From NCBI RefSeq assembly GCF_038246755.1, contig NZ_CP134706.1, positions 2,852,001-2,916,000 of the forward strand: a stretch of 64,000 bases of DNA, in the 5' to 3' direction. The translations under genes and the position numbers were made by a program. Position 1 is the first letter of the stretch. Every line of letters begins with the position of its first letter. Shown piece by piece: positions 27,201-44,400 of this stretch. Below the pieces are notes generated by a model. That model did not search any database. It saw only the letters and a list, made by a program, of their open reading frames with translations, and was not told where the DNA came from. This stretch comes from Micromonospora sp. FIMYZ51 (lineage in GTDB: Bacteria; Actinomycetota; Actinomycetes; Mycobacteriales; Micromonosporaceae).

Positions 27201-30200
27201 AACCGGGGCTGGGACGTCGAATCGCTGTACGACCCGCGTCCCGGGCAGCCGGGCAAGTCCTACACCCGCCAGGGCGGATTCCTGTATGACGCGGGTGAGT
27301 TCGATGCGGAGTTTTTTGGGATCAGTCCGCGTGAGGCGTTGGGGATGGATCCGCAGCAGCGTTTGTTGTTGGAGACGTCGTGGGAGGCGTTCGAGCGGGC
27401 CGGCATCGATCCGTCCGCTCTGCGGGGAAGCGACACCGGGGTGTTCATCGGTGCGGCTTATCAGGACTATGCGTCCCGACTGCATGAGTCGTCGGATGAG
27501 GTTCAGGGTTATTTGTTGACTGGGAAGTCGTCGAGTGTGGCGTCGGGTCGGGTTGCGTATGTGTTGGGTTTGGAGGGTCCGGCGGTGACGGTGGATACGG
27601 CGTGTTCGTCGTCGTTGGTGGCGTTGCATTTGGCGGTGGGGTCGGTTCGTGGTGGTGAGTGTTCGTTGGCGGTGGCTGGTGGGGTGACGGTGATGGCGTC
27701 GCCGGGGATTTTTATGGAGTTTTCGCGGCAGGGTGGGTTGGCGGCTGATGGTCGGTGTAAGTCGTTTGCGGGGGCGGCTGATGGGACTGGTTGGGGTGAG
27801 GGTGTTGGTGTGGTGGTGGTGGAGCGGTTGTCGGAGGCGGTTCGTCGTGGGCATCGGGTGTTGGCGGTGGTGCGGGGGTCGGCGGTTAATCAGGATGGTG
27901 CGTCGAATGGTTTGACGGCGCCGAGTGGTCGTTCTCAGCAGCGGGTGATTCGGCAGGCGTTGGCGGTTGCTGGGTTGGGTTCTGCTGATGTTGATGTGGT
28001 GGAGGCGCATGGTACGGGGACGCGGTTGGGGGATCCGATTGAGGCGGAGGCGTTGTTGGCGACGTATGGGCAGGGTCGGGGTGGGGTGCCGTTGTGGTTG
28101 GGGTCGTTGAAGTCGAATATTGGTCATTCGCAGGCGGCGGCGGGTGTTGCTGGTGTGATCAAGATGGTGATGGCGATGTGGGCGGGGGTGTTGCCGCGGA
28201 CGTTGCATGTGGATGAGCCGACGCCGGTGGTGGATTGGTCGTCGGGGGATGTTCGGTTGTTGACCGAGGCGCGGCAGTGGTCGGTGGATGGTCGTCCACG
28301 TCGGGCGGGAGTCTCGGCCTTCGGCGTCAGCGGCACCAACGTTCACGTGATTGTCGAGCAGGGGCCATCCGAGCCCCCCGAGCCGGCTCCGGAAATCGTT
28401 GCGGGCCCGGTTCTCGTCAATCGGGACGTGTCGAGCACGGTGCCGTGGGTGGTGTCGGCGCGGAGTGTGCGGGGGTTGGCTGGTCAGGCTGAGCGGTTGG
28501 CGGGTCTGGGTGAGGTGGATGCGGTGAGTGTGGGTCGGGCTTTGGTGTCGTCGCGTGCGGCGTTGTCGCATCGGGCGGTGGTGGTGGGTGATTCGGTTGA
28601 GGCTTTGCGTGCGGGTTTGGTTGAAGTGGCGGGTGGTGGGGTGGGGTCGGGGTTCGTTTCTGGTGTGGTGGGTGGGGTGGGGCGTACGGCTTTTGTGTTT
28701 CCGGGTCAGGGTGGTCAGTGGGTGGGGATGGGGCGGGAGTTGTGGGAGTCGTGTGGGGTGTTTGGGGAGTGGATGGGGTGTGTGAGCGGGCGTTGGCGCC
28801 GTTTGTGGGGTGGTCGTTGCGGGAGGTGGTGTTTTCGGGGGATGAGGAGTTGTGGTCGCGGGTGGATGTGGTGCAGCCGGTGTCGTGGGCGGTGATGGTG
28901 TCGTTGGCGGGGGTGTGGCGGTCGTTGGGTGTGGTGCCGGATGTGGTGGTGGGGCATTCGCAGGGGAGATTGCGGCGGCGGTGGTGGCGGGTGGGTTGTC
29001 GGTGGGTGAGGGTGCGCGGGTGGTGGCGTTGCGGTCGCGGGTGATTGGTGAGGTGTTGTCGGGTGGTGGGGGATGGTGTGGGTGGGTGTGGGGGTGGGTG
29101 TGGTGGAGGGGTTGTTGGTGGAGGGGTTGTGGGTGGCGGCGGTGAATGGTCCGTCGTCGGTGGTGGTGTCGGGTGGGGTGGGGTTGTTGGAGGGTTTTGT
29201 GGTGCGGTGTGAGGGGTTGGGGGTGCGGGTGCGGTGGGTGCCGGTGGATTATGCGTCGCATTCGGGTGGGGTGGGTGTGGTGGAGGGTGAGGTGTTGCGG
29301 GTGTTGGAGGGGTTGTCGCCGGTGTCGGGTGGTGGGGTGGTGTTTGTGTCGTCGGTGGTGGGTCAGGTGGTGGATATGGGGGTGTTGGATGGTGGTTATT
29401 GGTTTGCGAATTTGCGGGAGCGGGTGCGTTTTCAGGAGGCGGTGGAGGTGGCGTTGGGGTTGGGGTGTGGGGTGTTTGTGGAGGTGGGTGGGCATCCGGT
29501 GTTGGGGGTGGGGGTGTCGGAGACGGCGGAGGTGTTGGGGGTTGATGTGGTGGTGTTGGGGTCGTTGCGGCGGGGTGAGGGTGGGTGGGGTCGGTTTGTG
29601 CGGTCGGTGGCGGAGGGGTGGGTTCGTGGTGTGGAGGTGGACTGGTCGGCGATGTTCGCCGGCGCCGCGACCAGCCGGGTCGACCTGCCGACCTACGCCT
29701 TCGACCGGCGGTGGTACTGGCTGAATACGTCGGGACTGAACGCCCCGGCCACCGCCGACACCATCGACGGGGAGTTCTGGGACCTCGTCGAGCGGGAAGA
29801 CCTCGAGTCCCTGGCCAGTACCGAGATCGAGCGGACGTCGTTGAGCGCCGCCCTGCCCGTACTGACATCCTGGCGGCGCAAGCGCCGCGAGCGCGACACC
29901 GTCGACGGCTGGCGATACCGGGTGACCTGGCGGCTGCTCGCGGAGGACGACGCCGCCGCGCTCTCGGGCACGTGGCTCGTGGTCGTCCCCGCCAACGGCG
30001 CGGGCGGAAGCTGGGCCGAGGCGGCGACGACGGCCATCACCCGGCACGGCGCCAGCGCCGTGCGACTCACGTCGTCCGGTGCCGACCGGCACGAGATGGC
30101 GCGACGTCTCAGGGATGTGCCGCCGGTGGCGGGCGTGCTGTCGCTGCTCGCCCTCGACGAGACGCCAGCGGCGGATCTCCCCGCCATCCCCACCGGCCTG

Positions 30201-31886
30201 GCGGCGACGGTTTCGCTGATCCAGGCGCTCGGTGACGTCGGGGTGAGTGCGCCACTGTGGTGCCTCACTGAGGAAGCCGTGGCAGCAGTGCCGGGCGAGA
30301 CCGTTGCGGGCGCGAGGCAATCGCTGGTGTGGGGCGTCGGCCGGGTGGCGGCCCTGGAACATCCGGAGCGCTGGGGCGGCCTGATCGACGTCTCGGGCGA
30401 GCCGGTGGAGGCGACGGCGGGCCAACTGGCCAAGGTGTTGGCGATCGGCACCGAGGACCAGACGGCGCTGCGTCCGTCCGGAATCCTGGTGCGTCGCCTG
30501 GTCCGCGCCGCCGACCAGGGCCCTGCCGGGCGGTCCTGGCGGCCCTCGGGCACGGTTCTGGTCACCGGTGGCACGGGCGCGATCGCCGGGCACGTAGCCC
30601 GGTGGCTCGCCCGCGCCGGCGCCGAGCACCTGTTACTGGTGAGTCGGCGCGGTCCTGCGGCACCCGGCGCGCCGGAGTTGGAGCGGGAACTGACCGAAGC
30701 GGGTGTCCGGGTCACCACGGCCGCCTGCGACATCACCGCGCCGGGTGTGCTCGACGACCTGCTGTCCAGCCTTGCGCCGGAGCATCCGTTGACCACCGTC
30801 GTGCACCTGGCCGGCCACACTCAGCTCACTAGCTTGGACGAACTTGAGCTGGGCGAGCTAGCCGCTACGGTCGGGGCCAAGGTGACCGGTGCGATCGAGC
30901 TCGACAAGATCGTTGACCGGTACCGTCCCGGCGCGGTCGTCTTCTTCTCCTCGGTCGCCGGGGTCTGGGGAAGCGGCATCCACGCCGCCTACGCCGCCGG
31001 CAACGCCTTCCTCGACTCGCTTGCCGCGCAGCGACGGGCGCGCGGCGTTCCCGCCACCGCGGTGGCGTGGGGCGTCTGGGGTGGGGCGAACCCTGGCGAC
31101 GGCGCGAGCGTGCCCGAGGGAGTCGACGTCGACCGCCTGCAACGCCAGGGGCTGCCCCTGATCGATCCGGAGCTGGCGTGTGGCGCCCTGCAACGCGCGC
31201 TCGACCACGACGAGACTTTCCTCGCCGTCGCCGACGTCGACTGGTCGCGCTTCCTTCCGGTCTTCACCTCCACGCGGCCCAGCCCGTTCTTCAGCGAGCT
31301 GGTCGAGGCCCGACCCGACGCCGGCACCGAAGACGCCGACCCGACCGAGCCCGAGGCGAACCGCTGGGCCGCCCTACCACCCGCGGACCGGGAACGTGCC
31401 CTGGAGGACCTGGTCCGGGCCCATGTCGCCGCCGTTCTCGCCCACCGCACACCGGAGGCGATCACGCCGGATCGCGCGTTCAAGGAACTCGGCTTCGACT
31501 CGCTGACCGCCGTGGAACTGCGCAACCGGCTCAACGCGGCGACCGGCCTACGGCTACCGGCCACGCTGGTCTTCGACTATCCGACACTGGCTGCGCTTAC
31601 CGGCCACCTGCGCGGCGAACTGCTGCCCGAGGCCAACCACGCGGCGCAGCCCCTGCTGGCACAGCTGGACGCCATCGAGGCGGGCATCGCCGAGCTGACG
31701 GCCGGCAGCGAAGTGCGCGATCAGCTGCTCAGCAGACTGCGCGAGATCGTCGCGAGCGGCGACGACCGGCCCGCCCACCAGGCCGGCACGAATCCGGCCG
31801 TGGAACTCGGTGCGGCGACCGACGACGAAATGTTCAGTTTCATCAGCAAGGAGTTTGGAATCTCACGACCCGGTGAGCGACCCTGA
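19496..31886 (+). CDS. Type I modular PKS 1: loading module + modules 1 and 2 (frameshifted as sequenced)
   Basis: The domain order is KSQ-AT-ACP, KS-AT-KR-ACP, KS-AT-KR-ACP, then a C-terminal docking-like tail. ATG 19496 follows AGAGGGA. As given, the frame is broken by eight single-base losses in homopolymer G runs inside the three AT regions (21181-21184, 21243-21246, 21368-21371, 24391-24394, 24496-24500, 28774-28777, 28963-28966, 29068-29072). Adding one G at each restores a 4132-residue protein, since 12391 + 8 is divisible by three. All lie in G-rich recoded repeats, so sequencing or assembly error is likely. Starter: the KSQ has Gln for Cys and its AT has YASH, predicting propionate from methylmalonyl-CoA. 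Modules 1 and 2 also use methylmalonyl-type ATs. Confidence 0.88.
21068..22047 (+). repeat. GRINS-type skewed repeat, loading AT copy
   Basis: This is the core of a G/T-rich, C-poor stretch running from about 20826 to 22085. Line 21481-21540 contains no C and only two A in 60 bases. The copy matches 24089-24922 over the first 833 bases and 28662-29641 over its full 980 bases, apart from homopolymer length differences. The encoded protein remains a normal AT, so codons were shifted to G- or T-ending synonyms. The pattern matches GRINS, known from assembly-line PKS genes. Confidence 0.85.
21257..24472 (+). CDS. PKS1 fragment B as sequenced: loading AT (rest), ACP, module 1 KS and AT start
   Basis: The native frame resumes at [11 protein letters not shown] (about 21370); residues coded before that are out of frame. 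The loading AT carries VDYASH, a methylmalonyl-CoA motif. The loading ACP follows (LGFDSALLL near 22355). The module 1 KS (about 22542-23790) has an intact DTACSSS, HGTGT and KSNIGH. The module 1 AT starts near 24115 and keeps GHSQG before the missing G at 24391-24394 ends this fragment. Most of the KS and AT DNA lies in skewed repeats shared with module 2. Confidence 0.7.
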   Translation: MVAGGCGAAGVVGGDGVVGGGVAVVGCGAGCGGGAFAGEIAAAVVAGGLSVGEGARVVALRSRVIGEVLSGGGGMVWVGVGVGVVEGLLVEGLWVAAVNGPSSVVVSGGVGLLEGFVVRCEGLGVRVRWVPVDYASHSGGVGVVEGEVLRVLEGLSPVSGGGVVFVSSVVGQVVDMGVLDGGYWFANLRERVRFQEAVEVALGLGCGVFVEVGGHPVLGVGVSETAEVLGVDVVVLGSLRRGEGGWGRFVRSVAEGWVRGVEVDWSGVFPGARLVDLPTYAFQRRRCWLAPVDGACTSDSIPELPASPSVPVADDESSFVDDTDRPAFGYGSDGHHSVLTMLRAESATVLGYESVDDVRADQTFKELGFDSALLLDLRNRLNVVTGLRLPTAFLFDHPTPATAAGRVERLLRGESDEDAAEGPDTGADDPVVIVGMACRFPGGVRSPEDLWRLVEEEREGIGELPADRGWDLTRLSAAPQKGAFLYDAGEFDAEFFGISPREALGMDPQQRLLLETSWEAFERAGIDPSTLRGSRTGVFIGAMAQDYGTPLHESSDEVQGYLLTGKSSSVASGRVAYVLGLEGPAVTVDTACSSSLVALHLAVGSVRGGECSLAVAGGVTVMASPGIFMEFSRQGGLAADGRCKSFAGAADGTGWGEGVGVVVVERLSEAVRRGHRVLAVVRGSAVNQDGASNGLTAPSGRSQQRVIRQALAVAGLGSADVDVVEAHGTGTRLGDPIEAEALLATYGQGRGGVPLWLGSLKSNIGHSQAAAGVAGVIKMVMAMWAGVLPRTLHVDEPTPVVDWSSGDVRLLTEARQWSVDGRPRRAGVSSFGISGTNAHVIVEQPPVVESVAESPAPVPGLVSGSGSEFVVPWVVSGHSVGGLAGQAERLAGLGEVDAVSVGRALVSSRAALSHRAVVVGDSVEALRAGLVDVAGGGVGSGFVSGVVGGVGRTAFVFPGQGGQWVGMGRELWESCGVFGEWMGVCERALAPFVGWSLREVVFSGDEELWSRVDVVQPVSWAVMVSLAGVWRSLGVVPDVVVGHSQGRLRRRWWRVGCRWVRVRGWWRCGRG
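22706..23736 (+). repeat. GRINS-type skewed repeat, module 1 KS copy
   Basis: The KS coding DNA of module 1 matches that of module 2 at a constant offset of 4573 bp. The segments 22706-22843 and 22907-23736 look identical by eye to 27279-27416 and 27480-28309; only a 63-bp window between them differs. The matched DNA is mostly G/T-skewed, while the differing window has normal C-rich codons. Confidence 0.85.
24089..24922 (+). repeat. GRINS-type skewed repeat, module 1 AT copy
   Basis: Second copy of the skewed AT segment, within a wider skewed stretch from about 23860. It diverges from the other copies right after GTGGGTGGGCA, where ordinary C-rich PKS sequence starts. The abrupt change from skewed to normal DNA within one codon or so suggests a recombination or conversion endpoint. 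It carries two of the homopolymer deletions. Confidence 0.85.
24501..28895 (+). CDS. PKS1 fragment C as sequenced: module 1 AT (rest), KR, ACP, module 2 KS and AT start
   Basis: The module 1 AT motif is VDYASH (methylmalonyl-CoA). The KR (catalytic half from about 25985) has TGGTGAVG, the Ser and Tyr of the active site, and an LDD motif, which marks a B-type ketoreductase. The ACP is at about 26800-27010 ([10 protein letters not shown]). The module 2 KS (27087-28350) is catalytically intact and nearly identical in DNA to the module 1 KS over its skewed part. The module 2 AT begins near 28690 and is broken at 28774-28777. Confidence 0.7.
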   Translation: MVWVGVGVGVVEGLLVEGLWVAAVNGPSSVVVSGGVGLLEGFVVRCEGLGVRVRWVPVDYASHSGGVGVVEGEVLRVLEGLSPVSGGGVVFVSSVVGQVVDMGVLDGGYWFANLRERVRFQEAVEVALGLGCGVFVEVGGHPVLVPAIEEIVDANGRDAVALGTLRRHEGGPRQMVTALAQAYVNGVEVDWARLFPTRDAPPVDLPTYAFQRQRYWLNPPARSGRGDRDDSEFWNLVEQGELAPLTDLLRIGDETGQTSLGTLLPALSSWSRRERSKRVADTWRYRVAWSQVPDGEPAPPVSGTWLVVTSEEAAPEWAAALVEALTAAGAEVVHLSVAADDRQELVRCLADLQAVAGVLSLLALDETPAADLPTIPAGLARTVLLAQALGDADISGRLWCVTQEAVASGPDDHVAGLAQSTVWGLGRVVGLEHPERWGGLIDLPAVVDEDAVRRLLGVLAADDEDQVAVRPAGVLARRLVRASLGDGVPARSWKPSGTVLVTGGTGAVGSHVARWLVDAGAAHLVLVSRRGPDSPGGPELVRELTERGARVTTAACDVADVDALRDLLASLPEDPPLTAVVHAAGVLDDALLTSATADQFEAVLRPKVDAARNLHELTVSHNLEAFVLFSSIMGVWGNAGQAAYAAANAFLDALAEQRRAQGLPATAVAWGHWAGGGMVGAGEADRLRRQGLAAMDPSSACSALEAALAHGDTAVTVADVDWGRFLPEFTSVRPSRLFDELSEAVPRTSDAHDSLARRLSGLSPAEQDRELLELVRAHTAVVLGHARPADVLTTRTFKDAGLDSLTAVELRNRLNVATGLRLPVGLVFEHPTPSAVAERLRDELLGSAAGPATEAPGPAPDDDPVVIVGMACRFPGGVRSPEDLWHLVEQELDVVSDLPDNRGWDVESLYDPRPGQPGKSYTRQGGFLYDAGEFDAEFFGISPREALGMDPQQRLLLETSWEAFERAGIDPSALRGSDTGVFIGAAYQDYASRLHESSDEVQGYLLTGKSSSVASGRVAYVLGLEGPAVTVDTACSSSLVALHLAVGSVRGGECSLAVAGGVTVMASPGIFMEFSRQGGLAADGRCKSFAGAADGTGWGEGVGVVVVERLSEAVRRGHRVLAVVRGSAVNQDGASNGLTAPSGRSQQRVIRQALAVAGLGSADVDVVEAHGTGTRLGDPIEAEALLATYGQGRGGVPLWLGSLKSNIGHSQAAAGVAGVIKMVMAMWAGVLPRTLHVDEPTPVVDWSSGDVRLLTEARQWSVDGRPRRAGVSAFGVSGTNVHVIVEQGPSEPPEPAPEIVAGPVLVNRDVSSTVPWVVSARSVRGLAGQAERLAGLGEVDAVSVGRALVSSRAALSHRAVVVGDSVEALRAGLVEVAGGGVGSGFVSGVVGGVGRTAFVFPGQGGQWVGMGRELWESCGVFGEWMGCVSGRWRRLWGGRCGRWCFRGMRSCGRGWMWCSRCRGR
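27279..28309 (+). repeat. GRINS-type skewed repeat, module 2 KS copy
   Basis: Partner of the module 1 KS repeat, 4573 bp away. It ends at TCGGGCGGG (28309), after which codon use returns abruptly to C-rich. The encoded KS keeps the Cys-His-His catalytic set. Confidence 0.85.
28662..29641 (+). repeat. GRINS-type skewed repeat, module 2 AT copy
   Basis: Third copy of the skewed AT segment, within a stretch from about 28440 to 29645. It aligns with the module 1 copy at a constant offset of 4573 bp until the homopolymer differences, and it matches the loading-module copy further downstream, to 29641. It carries three homopolymer deletions. Confidence 0.85.
29073..31886 (+). CDS. PKS1 fragment D as sequenced: module 2 AT (rest), KR, ACP, docking tail
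   Basis: The AT has VDYASH (methylmalonyl-CoA). The KR (catalytic half from about 30550) lacks LDD, has the Trp of GVWGSG and a His three residues before the catalytic Tyr. This points to an A-type KR, possibly A2. ACP near 31400-31620 ([11 protein letters not shown]). The tail after about 31640 is a helical docking-like segment ending in [14 protein letters not shown], similar to the ends of PKS2 and PKS3. No DH or ER is present, so the product keeps a hydroxyl. Confidence 0.75.
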   Translation: MVWVGVGVGVVEGLLVEGLWVAAVNGPSSVVVSGGVGLLEGFVVRCEGLGVRVRWVPVDYASHSGGVGVVEGEVLRVLEGLSPVSGGGVVFVSSVVGQVVDMGVLDGGYWFANLRERVRFQEAVEVALGLGCGVFVEVGGHPVLGVGVSETAEVLGVDVVVLGSLRRGEGGWGRFVRSVAEGWVRGVEVDWSAMFAGAATSRVDLPTYAFDRRWYWLNTSGLNAPATADTIDGEFWDLVEREDLESLASTEIERTSLSAALPVLTSWRRKRRERDTVDGWRYRVTWRLLAEDDAAALSGTWLVVVPANGAGGSWAEAATTAITRHGASAVRLTSSGADRHEMARRLRDVPPVAGVLSLLALDETPAADLPAIPTGLAATVSLIQALGDVGVSAPLWCLTEEAVAAVPGETVAGARQSLVWGVGRVAALEHPERWGGLIDVSGEPVEATAGQLAKVLAIGTEDQTALRPSGILVRRLVRAADQGPAGRSWRPSGTVLVTGGTGAIAGHVARWLARAGAEHLLLVSRRGPAAPGAPELERELTEAGVRVTTAACDITAPGVLDDLLSSLAPEHPLTTVVHLAGHTQLTSLDELELGELAATVGAKVTGAIELDKIVDRYRPGAVVFFSSVAGVWGSGIHAAYAAGNAFLDSLAAQRRARGVPATAVAWGVWGGANPGDGASVPEGVDVDRLQRQGLPLIDPELACGALQRALDHDETFLAVADVDWSRFLPVFTSTRPSPFFSELVEARPDAGTEDADPTEPEANRWAALPPADRERALEDLVRAHVAAVLAHRTPEAITPDRAFKELGFDSLTAVELRNRLNAATGLRLPATLVFDYPTLAALTGHLRGELLPEANHAAQPLLAQLDAIEAGIAELTAGSEVRDQLLSRLREIVASGDDRPAHQAGTNPAVELGAATDDEMFSFISKEFGISRPGERP

Positions 31887-31910
31887 CGTACTGCGGGAAG
31901 AGGCTGCCCG

Positions 31911-38411
<6,501 letters not shown>

Positions 38412-38433
38412 CACAGCTACGGAGTTGATCGCA

Positions 38434-41400
38434 GTGGTGAATGACGAGAAGCTCGTCGACTACCTCAAGCGGGTCACCGCCGACCTGCACCGGGCTCGTC
38501 AGCGGCTGCACCAGCTCGAGTCGGCGGAGTCCGAGCCGGTCGCGATCGTGGCCATGGCCTGTCGCTATCCGGGCGGCGCAGCCACCCCCGAGGAGCTGTG
38601 GCAGCTCGTCCGCGCGGGCCGCGACGCCATCGGGGCGTTCCCCACCGACCGGGGCTGGCACGTCGACCGGCTACGCGGATTCCGGCGCGAGGGCGGCTTC
38701 CTCTACGACGCCGCCCGGTTCGATGCCGCGTTCTTCGGTATCTCGCCCCGCGAGGCGCTGGCCATGGATCCGCAGCAGCGGCTGCTGCTGGAGACGGCCT
38801 GGGAGGCGATCGAGCGGGCCAGGCTCGATCCGGCCGCGCTGCGCGGCACCGACAGCGGGGTCTTCGTCGGCCTGGCCGACCAGCGCTACGGCCCGCGCGA
38901 CGACGAGGCGCTCCAGGAGGTGGAGGGCCACCTCATCACCGGCACCACCAGTAGCGTCGCCTCCGGCCGCCTGGCCTACCTGCTCGGGTTGGAGGGGCCT
39001 GCCCTCTCGGTCGACACGGCCTGTTCGTCGTCGCTTGTCGCGCTCCATCTCGGCGTACGATCGCTGCGCGCGGGTGAATGCTCGCTGGCGCTGGTCGGCG
39101 GCGCGGCCGTGATGGCGGTGCCGGACGTCTTCACCGAGATGGCGAACCAGGGCGGCATGGCCGGCGACGGCCGATGCAAGGCCTTCGGTGCGGCTGCCGA
39201 CGGCACCGGTTGGGGTGAGGGCGTCGGCATGCTGCTGCTGCGCCGCCTCGCTGACGCCCGGCGCGACGGCAACCCGGTGCTCGCGGTGATCCGCGGCACC
39301 GCGATCAACTCCGACGGGGCCTCGAACGGCCTGACCGCCCCGAACGGGCCGGCGCAGGAACGCGTGATCCGGCAGGCCATCAAGGACGCCGGGCTCAGCG
39401 CCGGCCAGATCGACGCGGTCGAGGCGCACGGCACCGGCACGAAGCTCGGCGACCCGATCGAGGCGCAGGCGCTCATCGCCACCTACGGTGCACAGCGTGC
39501 CGCCGATCAGCCGCTCTGGCTCGGCTCGATCAAGTCGAACATCGGCCACACGCAGGCGGCGGCCGGCATCGCCGGCATCATCAAGATGGTCCACGCCATG
39601 CGCGAGGGCGTCCTGCCGCGCACCCTCTTCGCCGAGGAGCCCACGCCCCGGGTCGACTGGTCGGCGGGGACCGTGCGGCTGCTGACCGAGGAGCGGCAGT
39701 GGCCGCGTACCGGCCGGCCACGGCGGTCGGCCGTCTCGTCGTTCGGCATCAGTGGCACCAACGCCCACGTGATCCTCGAATCCGCCGACGAGCCGGCCAC
39801 CGCGCCGGCCACCGCGCCGGCCACCGCGCCGGCCACTGCGCCGGCCACTGCGCCGGCCACCGCGCCGGCCACCGAACCGGCCACCGCGTCAGCCACTGCG
39901 CCGGCCACCGGGCCGGCCACCGCGTCGGCCACCGCGTCGGCCACCGCGTCGGCCACCGCGTCGGCCACCGGGCCGGCCACCGCGTCGGCCACCGCGTCGG
40001 CCACCGGGCCGGCGACCGGGCCGGAGACCGCGTCGGCCACCGCGTCGGCCACCGGGCCGGAGCGACCGGCGGGTCCGACGGCGCGCAACGAGCCGCCGGC
40101 CGGTCCGGTCGCGTGGTTGCTGTCGGCCTGGGCGAACCGGCGCTGCGCGCCCGGGCCAGGCAGCTTCGGCCGTTCGCGACCGGCGACGGCCCGGCGCTCT
40201 CGGAGGTCGCCGCCGCCCTGGCGGCCCGCACGCCGTTGCGCGACCGCGCCGTCGTCATCGGCGACGCGGCGAGCCTCGACGCCGGCCTGGCCGCCCTGGC
40301 GCGCGGCGCCGAGCACCCCGGCGTGGTCACCGGCACCGCCACCACCGGCAAACTGGCGTTCCTCTTCACCGGCCAGGGCGGGCAACGGGTCGGCATGGGC
40401 CGCGAGCTGTACCAGACCTACCCGGTCTACGCCGAGGCGTTCGACGAGGTGTGCGCCCGCGTCGACCCGCTCCTGGATCACCCGCTACCCGACGTCGTCT
40501 TCGGCGGACGATCCGGCGCGGACGGGCCGCTGGTCGACCAGATCAGCTACACCTACCCTGCGGTGTTCGCGCTGGAGGTCGCCCTCTTCCGCCTCTTCGA
40601 GCACTGGGGCGTACGGCCCGACTTCGTGCTGGGCCACTCGACCGGGGAACTGAGTGCGGCACACGCCGCCGGCATCGTCTCGCTTGACGACGCCTGCCTG
40701 CTGGTCGCGAGCCGAGGGCGGCTCATGCACGCGACCCCGCCGGGCGGGGCGATGATCGCCGTCGAGATCGCCGAGACAGAGCTGCCGGCGATCTTCGCCG
40801 AGGCGGGCGTCAACGGCCGGGTCAACGTCGGCGTCGTCAACGGACCCACGTCGGTGGTCATCTCCGGCGACGAGGAACCCGCGCTGCGGGTGGCGGAGCT
40901 CTGCGCGGCGCGCGGGCACCGCACCCGGTCGCTGCGGATCAGCCGCGCCTCGCACTCGGTGCGGATGGAGCCGATGCTGGACGCGTACCGCGAGGTGGTC
41001 GAGCGGGTGACCTTCCACCCCCCGGCGATCCCGCTGGTGAGCAACCTGACCGGCGAGGCGTTGACGGCCGAGGAGGTCGCCTCGGTCGACTACTGGGTGC
41101 AGCACGTACGCCAAACCGTGCGCTTCCACGACGACATGCGTTATCTGGCCGCCCAGGGTGTCACGGCGACCGTGGAACTCGGCCCCGACGGTGGGGTCAC
41201 CGCCATGGTGCAGGACTACTACCGTGACCTGGTGCCGGCCGCGTCGCTCGGCGTCGCACTCCAGAAGAACCGCCCCGAGGCGCTCAGCGCCCTCACGGCT
41301 GCGGCCGAACTGCACGTACGTGCCGTGCCGGTGGACTGGCAGGCCGTCCTCGGCGGCCCGACCGACGTCCAGGTCGACCTGCCCACCTATCCGTTCCAGC

Positions 41401-44400
41401 GCGAACGGTTCTGGCTTCCCGCAAACCCGACGGCCGGACGGGCCGGTGGCGCGGCAGCCGATGCGGCCCCCACCGACCGGTGGCGTTACCAGATCGCCTG
41501 GGCACCGCTTGCCGACCTCACCCCGCAGCGGTCACCCGGCCACTGGCTGGTGATCGTGCCGGACGATACGGAAGATCCCACCGTCTCTGCCGTGCTGCGC
41601 GCCCTCGACCGGCACGGCGACACCACCGTGCTGCTGCCTGTGCCTGTGGGGCAGCTGCTCGACCGCGTCGAGGTGGCGCAACGCCTGCCGGCTGGTACGC
41701 CGCCGACCGGGGTGCTGTCGCTGCTGGCGCTCGCCGAACCGCCGGAGCCCCTGGCCGCGACGGTGGCCCTGCTGCAAGGTCTGGGCGACGCTGGCGTCCA
41801 GGCACCACTGTGGATCGTCACCCGGGAGGCGGTGACCGCGGACCGTACGGAGTCGCCCGACCCGGGCGCGGCGTCGCTGCTGTGGGGACTGGGCCGGGTT
41901 GCCGCCGGGCAGTTCCCCAGCCGGTGGGGCGGCCTGGTCGACGTGCCGGTCGAGGTCGACGAGCGGGTGGCCACGCTGCTCGCCGCCGCGATCGGCAACG
42001 CGGCCGGCGAGGACGAGCTGGCGATCCGGGGTGCCGGCATCTTCGCGCGCCGCCTCGCCCACCGTGCCGAACCGGCACCGGACGCCCCGCCGTGGACCGG
42101 CACGGGCACCACGCTTGTCACCGGCGACCTCGGTGGGATCACGCCCGAACTGGTGCGGTGGCTGGCTGCCGACGGCGCACGCCACGTGCTGCTGGCGCCG
42201 GGCGAAGATCTTGAACTCGACGGCGACTTCGAGGTGGCACGCTGGGACGCCACGGATCCCGACTCGCTGCGCGCCGTCCTCGCCGCGGTGCCGCCGCAGC
42301 GCCCGGTCACCGCGATCCTGCACATCGACGGCAACGTACCCGAGCCGAACGGCCCGACCCGTCTCGACCAGGCGGCACCGGCCGAACTCGGGTCCGCCGC
42401 GCGGGCCCGCATCGGCCTCGTCACCATGCTCGCCGACGCCGCGCTCACCCCGGACCTGGAGCGGCTCGTGCTCTTTTCGTCGCTGGCCGGCGTGTGGGGC
42501 GGCAGCGACGACATCCTGCACACCATCGCCCACGGCTACCTGGAGTCACTCGCCGGACGTGACCGGGCCGACGCGGTCGAGGTGAGCTGCATCGCCTGGA
42601 GCCACTGGTCCTCCGCCGACACCGGCGAGCCGACGTCGGCCGGTGCCGGCGACCTCGGACTGCGGCCGGTTCCGATCGTGCCCGCGCTCGCCTCGGCGGG
42701 ACACCTGCTCGCCCACGGCGGGGCGTCGCTGCTGGCCGACATCGACTGGACCCGGTTCGGCCCGGCCTTCACCAGCCTGCGCGCCCGTCCGCTGATCGGC
42801 GACCTGGCGCAGGTCCGGTCGGCGCTCGCCGAGCAGCAGCGGCGGCAGCCGGCGCCAGCCGACGCCCGCGACGACCTTGTCTCGGGCGACGCCGCCGAGA
42901 TCGACCACCGCCTGCTGGAACTCGCCCGGACCGGCACCGCAGTCGTGCTGGGACACCAGTCGGCCGACGCCATCCCCGCCGACCGGCCGTTCCAGGAGCT
43001 CGGACTGGATTCGCTGACGGCCGTACGGCTGCGCGACCGGCTGGCCGCCGGCACCGGTCTCCGGCTGCCGGCGACCCTGCTCTTCGACTACCCGACGGCG
43101 GAGGCGGTCGCGGCGTACCTGCGCACGCAGTTGCTCGGCGAGCGGGATACTGCCGTCGTGCCGGCGGCCAGGTCGTCCGCCGGGACGGACGACCCGGTCG
43201 TCATCGTCGGCATGGCGTGCCGGTACCCCGGCGGTATCGACGGTCCGGAGGAACTGTGGGACTTCGTCGTCGAAGGCCGCGACGGAGTCGCCCCCTTCCC
43301 CACCGACCGTGGCTGGGACTTCTCCGCGCTGCGTGCGGTCGACCTCGGCCCGCAAGGACGGCCGCTCGCGCTGGAAGGTGGCTTCCTGCCCGACGCCGCG
43401 AGCTTCGACGCCGCCTTCTTCGGCATCTCGCCGCGTGAGGCACTCTCGATGGACCCGCAGCAGCGCATCCTGCTGGAGGCGGCCTGGGAGGTGCTCGAAC
43501 GGGCCGGTATCAACCCACGATCGTTGCGGGGCAGCCGCACCGGGGTCTTCGCCGGTGTCGCGGGCTCCGACTACGGCCGGGTGGTCGACGGTGTCCCCGA
43601 GGCCGACGGGTACGGCATGGTCGGCACCGCGGCGAGCGTGGCCTCCGGCCGGATCGCCTACTCGCTGGGCCTGGAGGGTCCCGCCGTGACCGTCGACACG
43701 GCCTGCTCGTCGTCGCTGGTCGCGCTGCACCTGGCGGCCCAGGCGCTGCGCAACGACGACTGTGACCTGGCGCTCGTCTCCGGCGTGTCGGTCATGTCCA
43801 GCCCCAGCGCCTTCGTCGACTTCGCCCAGCAGGGCGGCCTCGCCGCCGACGGTCGCTGCAAGGCTTTCGCCGCCGGGGCCGACGGCACGAACTGGGCCGA
43901 GGGCGTCGGCATCCTGCTGGTCGAGCGGCAGTCCGACGCCCGGCGCCACGGCCACGAGATCCTCGCCGTGCTCCGCGGCTCGGCGACCAACCAGGATGGC
44001 GCCTCCAACGGCCTCACCGCGCCGAACGGTCCGTCGCAGCAGCGGGTCATCCGGCAGGCGCTCGCCAACGCCGGTCTCGCCGCCGCCGAGGTGGACGTCG
44101 TGGAGGCGCACGGCACCGGAACCGCGCTCGGTGACCCGATCGAGGCGCAGGCGGTGCTGGCGACCTACGGGCAGGACCGCCCGGCCGAGCATCCGCTCTG
44201 GCTCGGCTCGTTCAAGTCGAACATCGGCCATTCCGGCGCCGCCGCCGGGGTGGGCGGTGTCATCAAGATGGTGCAGGCACTGCGTCACGGGCTGCTGCCG
44301 CGCACGCTGCACGTGGACGAGCCGACGCCGCGGGTGGACTGGTCGGCCGGCGCGGTGCGGCTGCTCACCGAGAACCGGCCATGGCCGCGGACGCAGACCC

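Noticed and set aside
26964..30629. Very long antisense open frames (up to 1221 codons) opposite the skewed repeats, rich in His, Pro, Thr and Arg
   Set aside because: They mirror intact PKS domains on the plus strand. With few C on the plus strand, the minus strand has few stops, so long shadows are expected. No domain or start-site signal supports them.
19496..31886. PKS1 as a decayed pseudogene
   Set aside because: All disruptions are one-base losses in G homopolymers inside skewed repeats, all other domains are intact, and correction yields a full-length protein. Error is the better explanation.
39793..40056. Regular short repeats as a CRISPR array
   Set aside because: The units are 12 bp, tandem, in frame and without spacers, so this is a coding minisatellite.
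39699..40110. Repetitive AGHR/VGHR coding at the apparent start of the long PKS3 frame
   Set aside because: It is the out-of-frame reading of the 12-bp repeat. The in-frame reading is PATA/SATA, and the true frame reaches here from GTG 38434.
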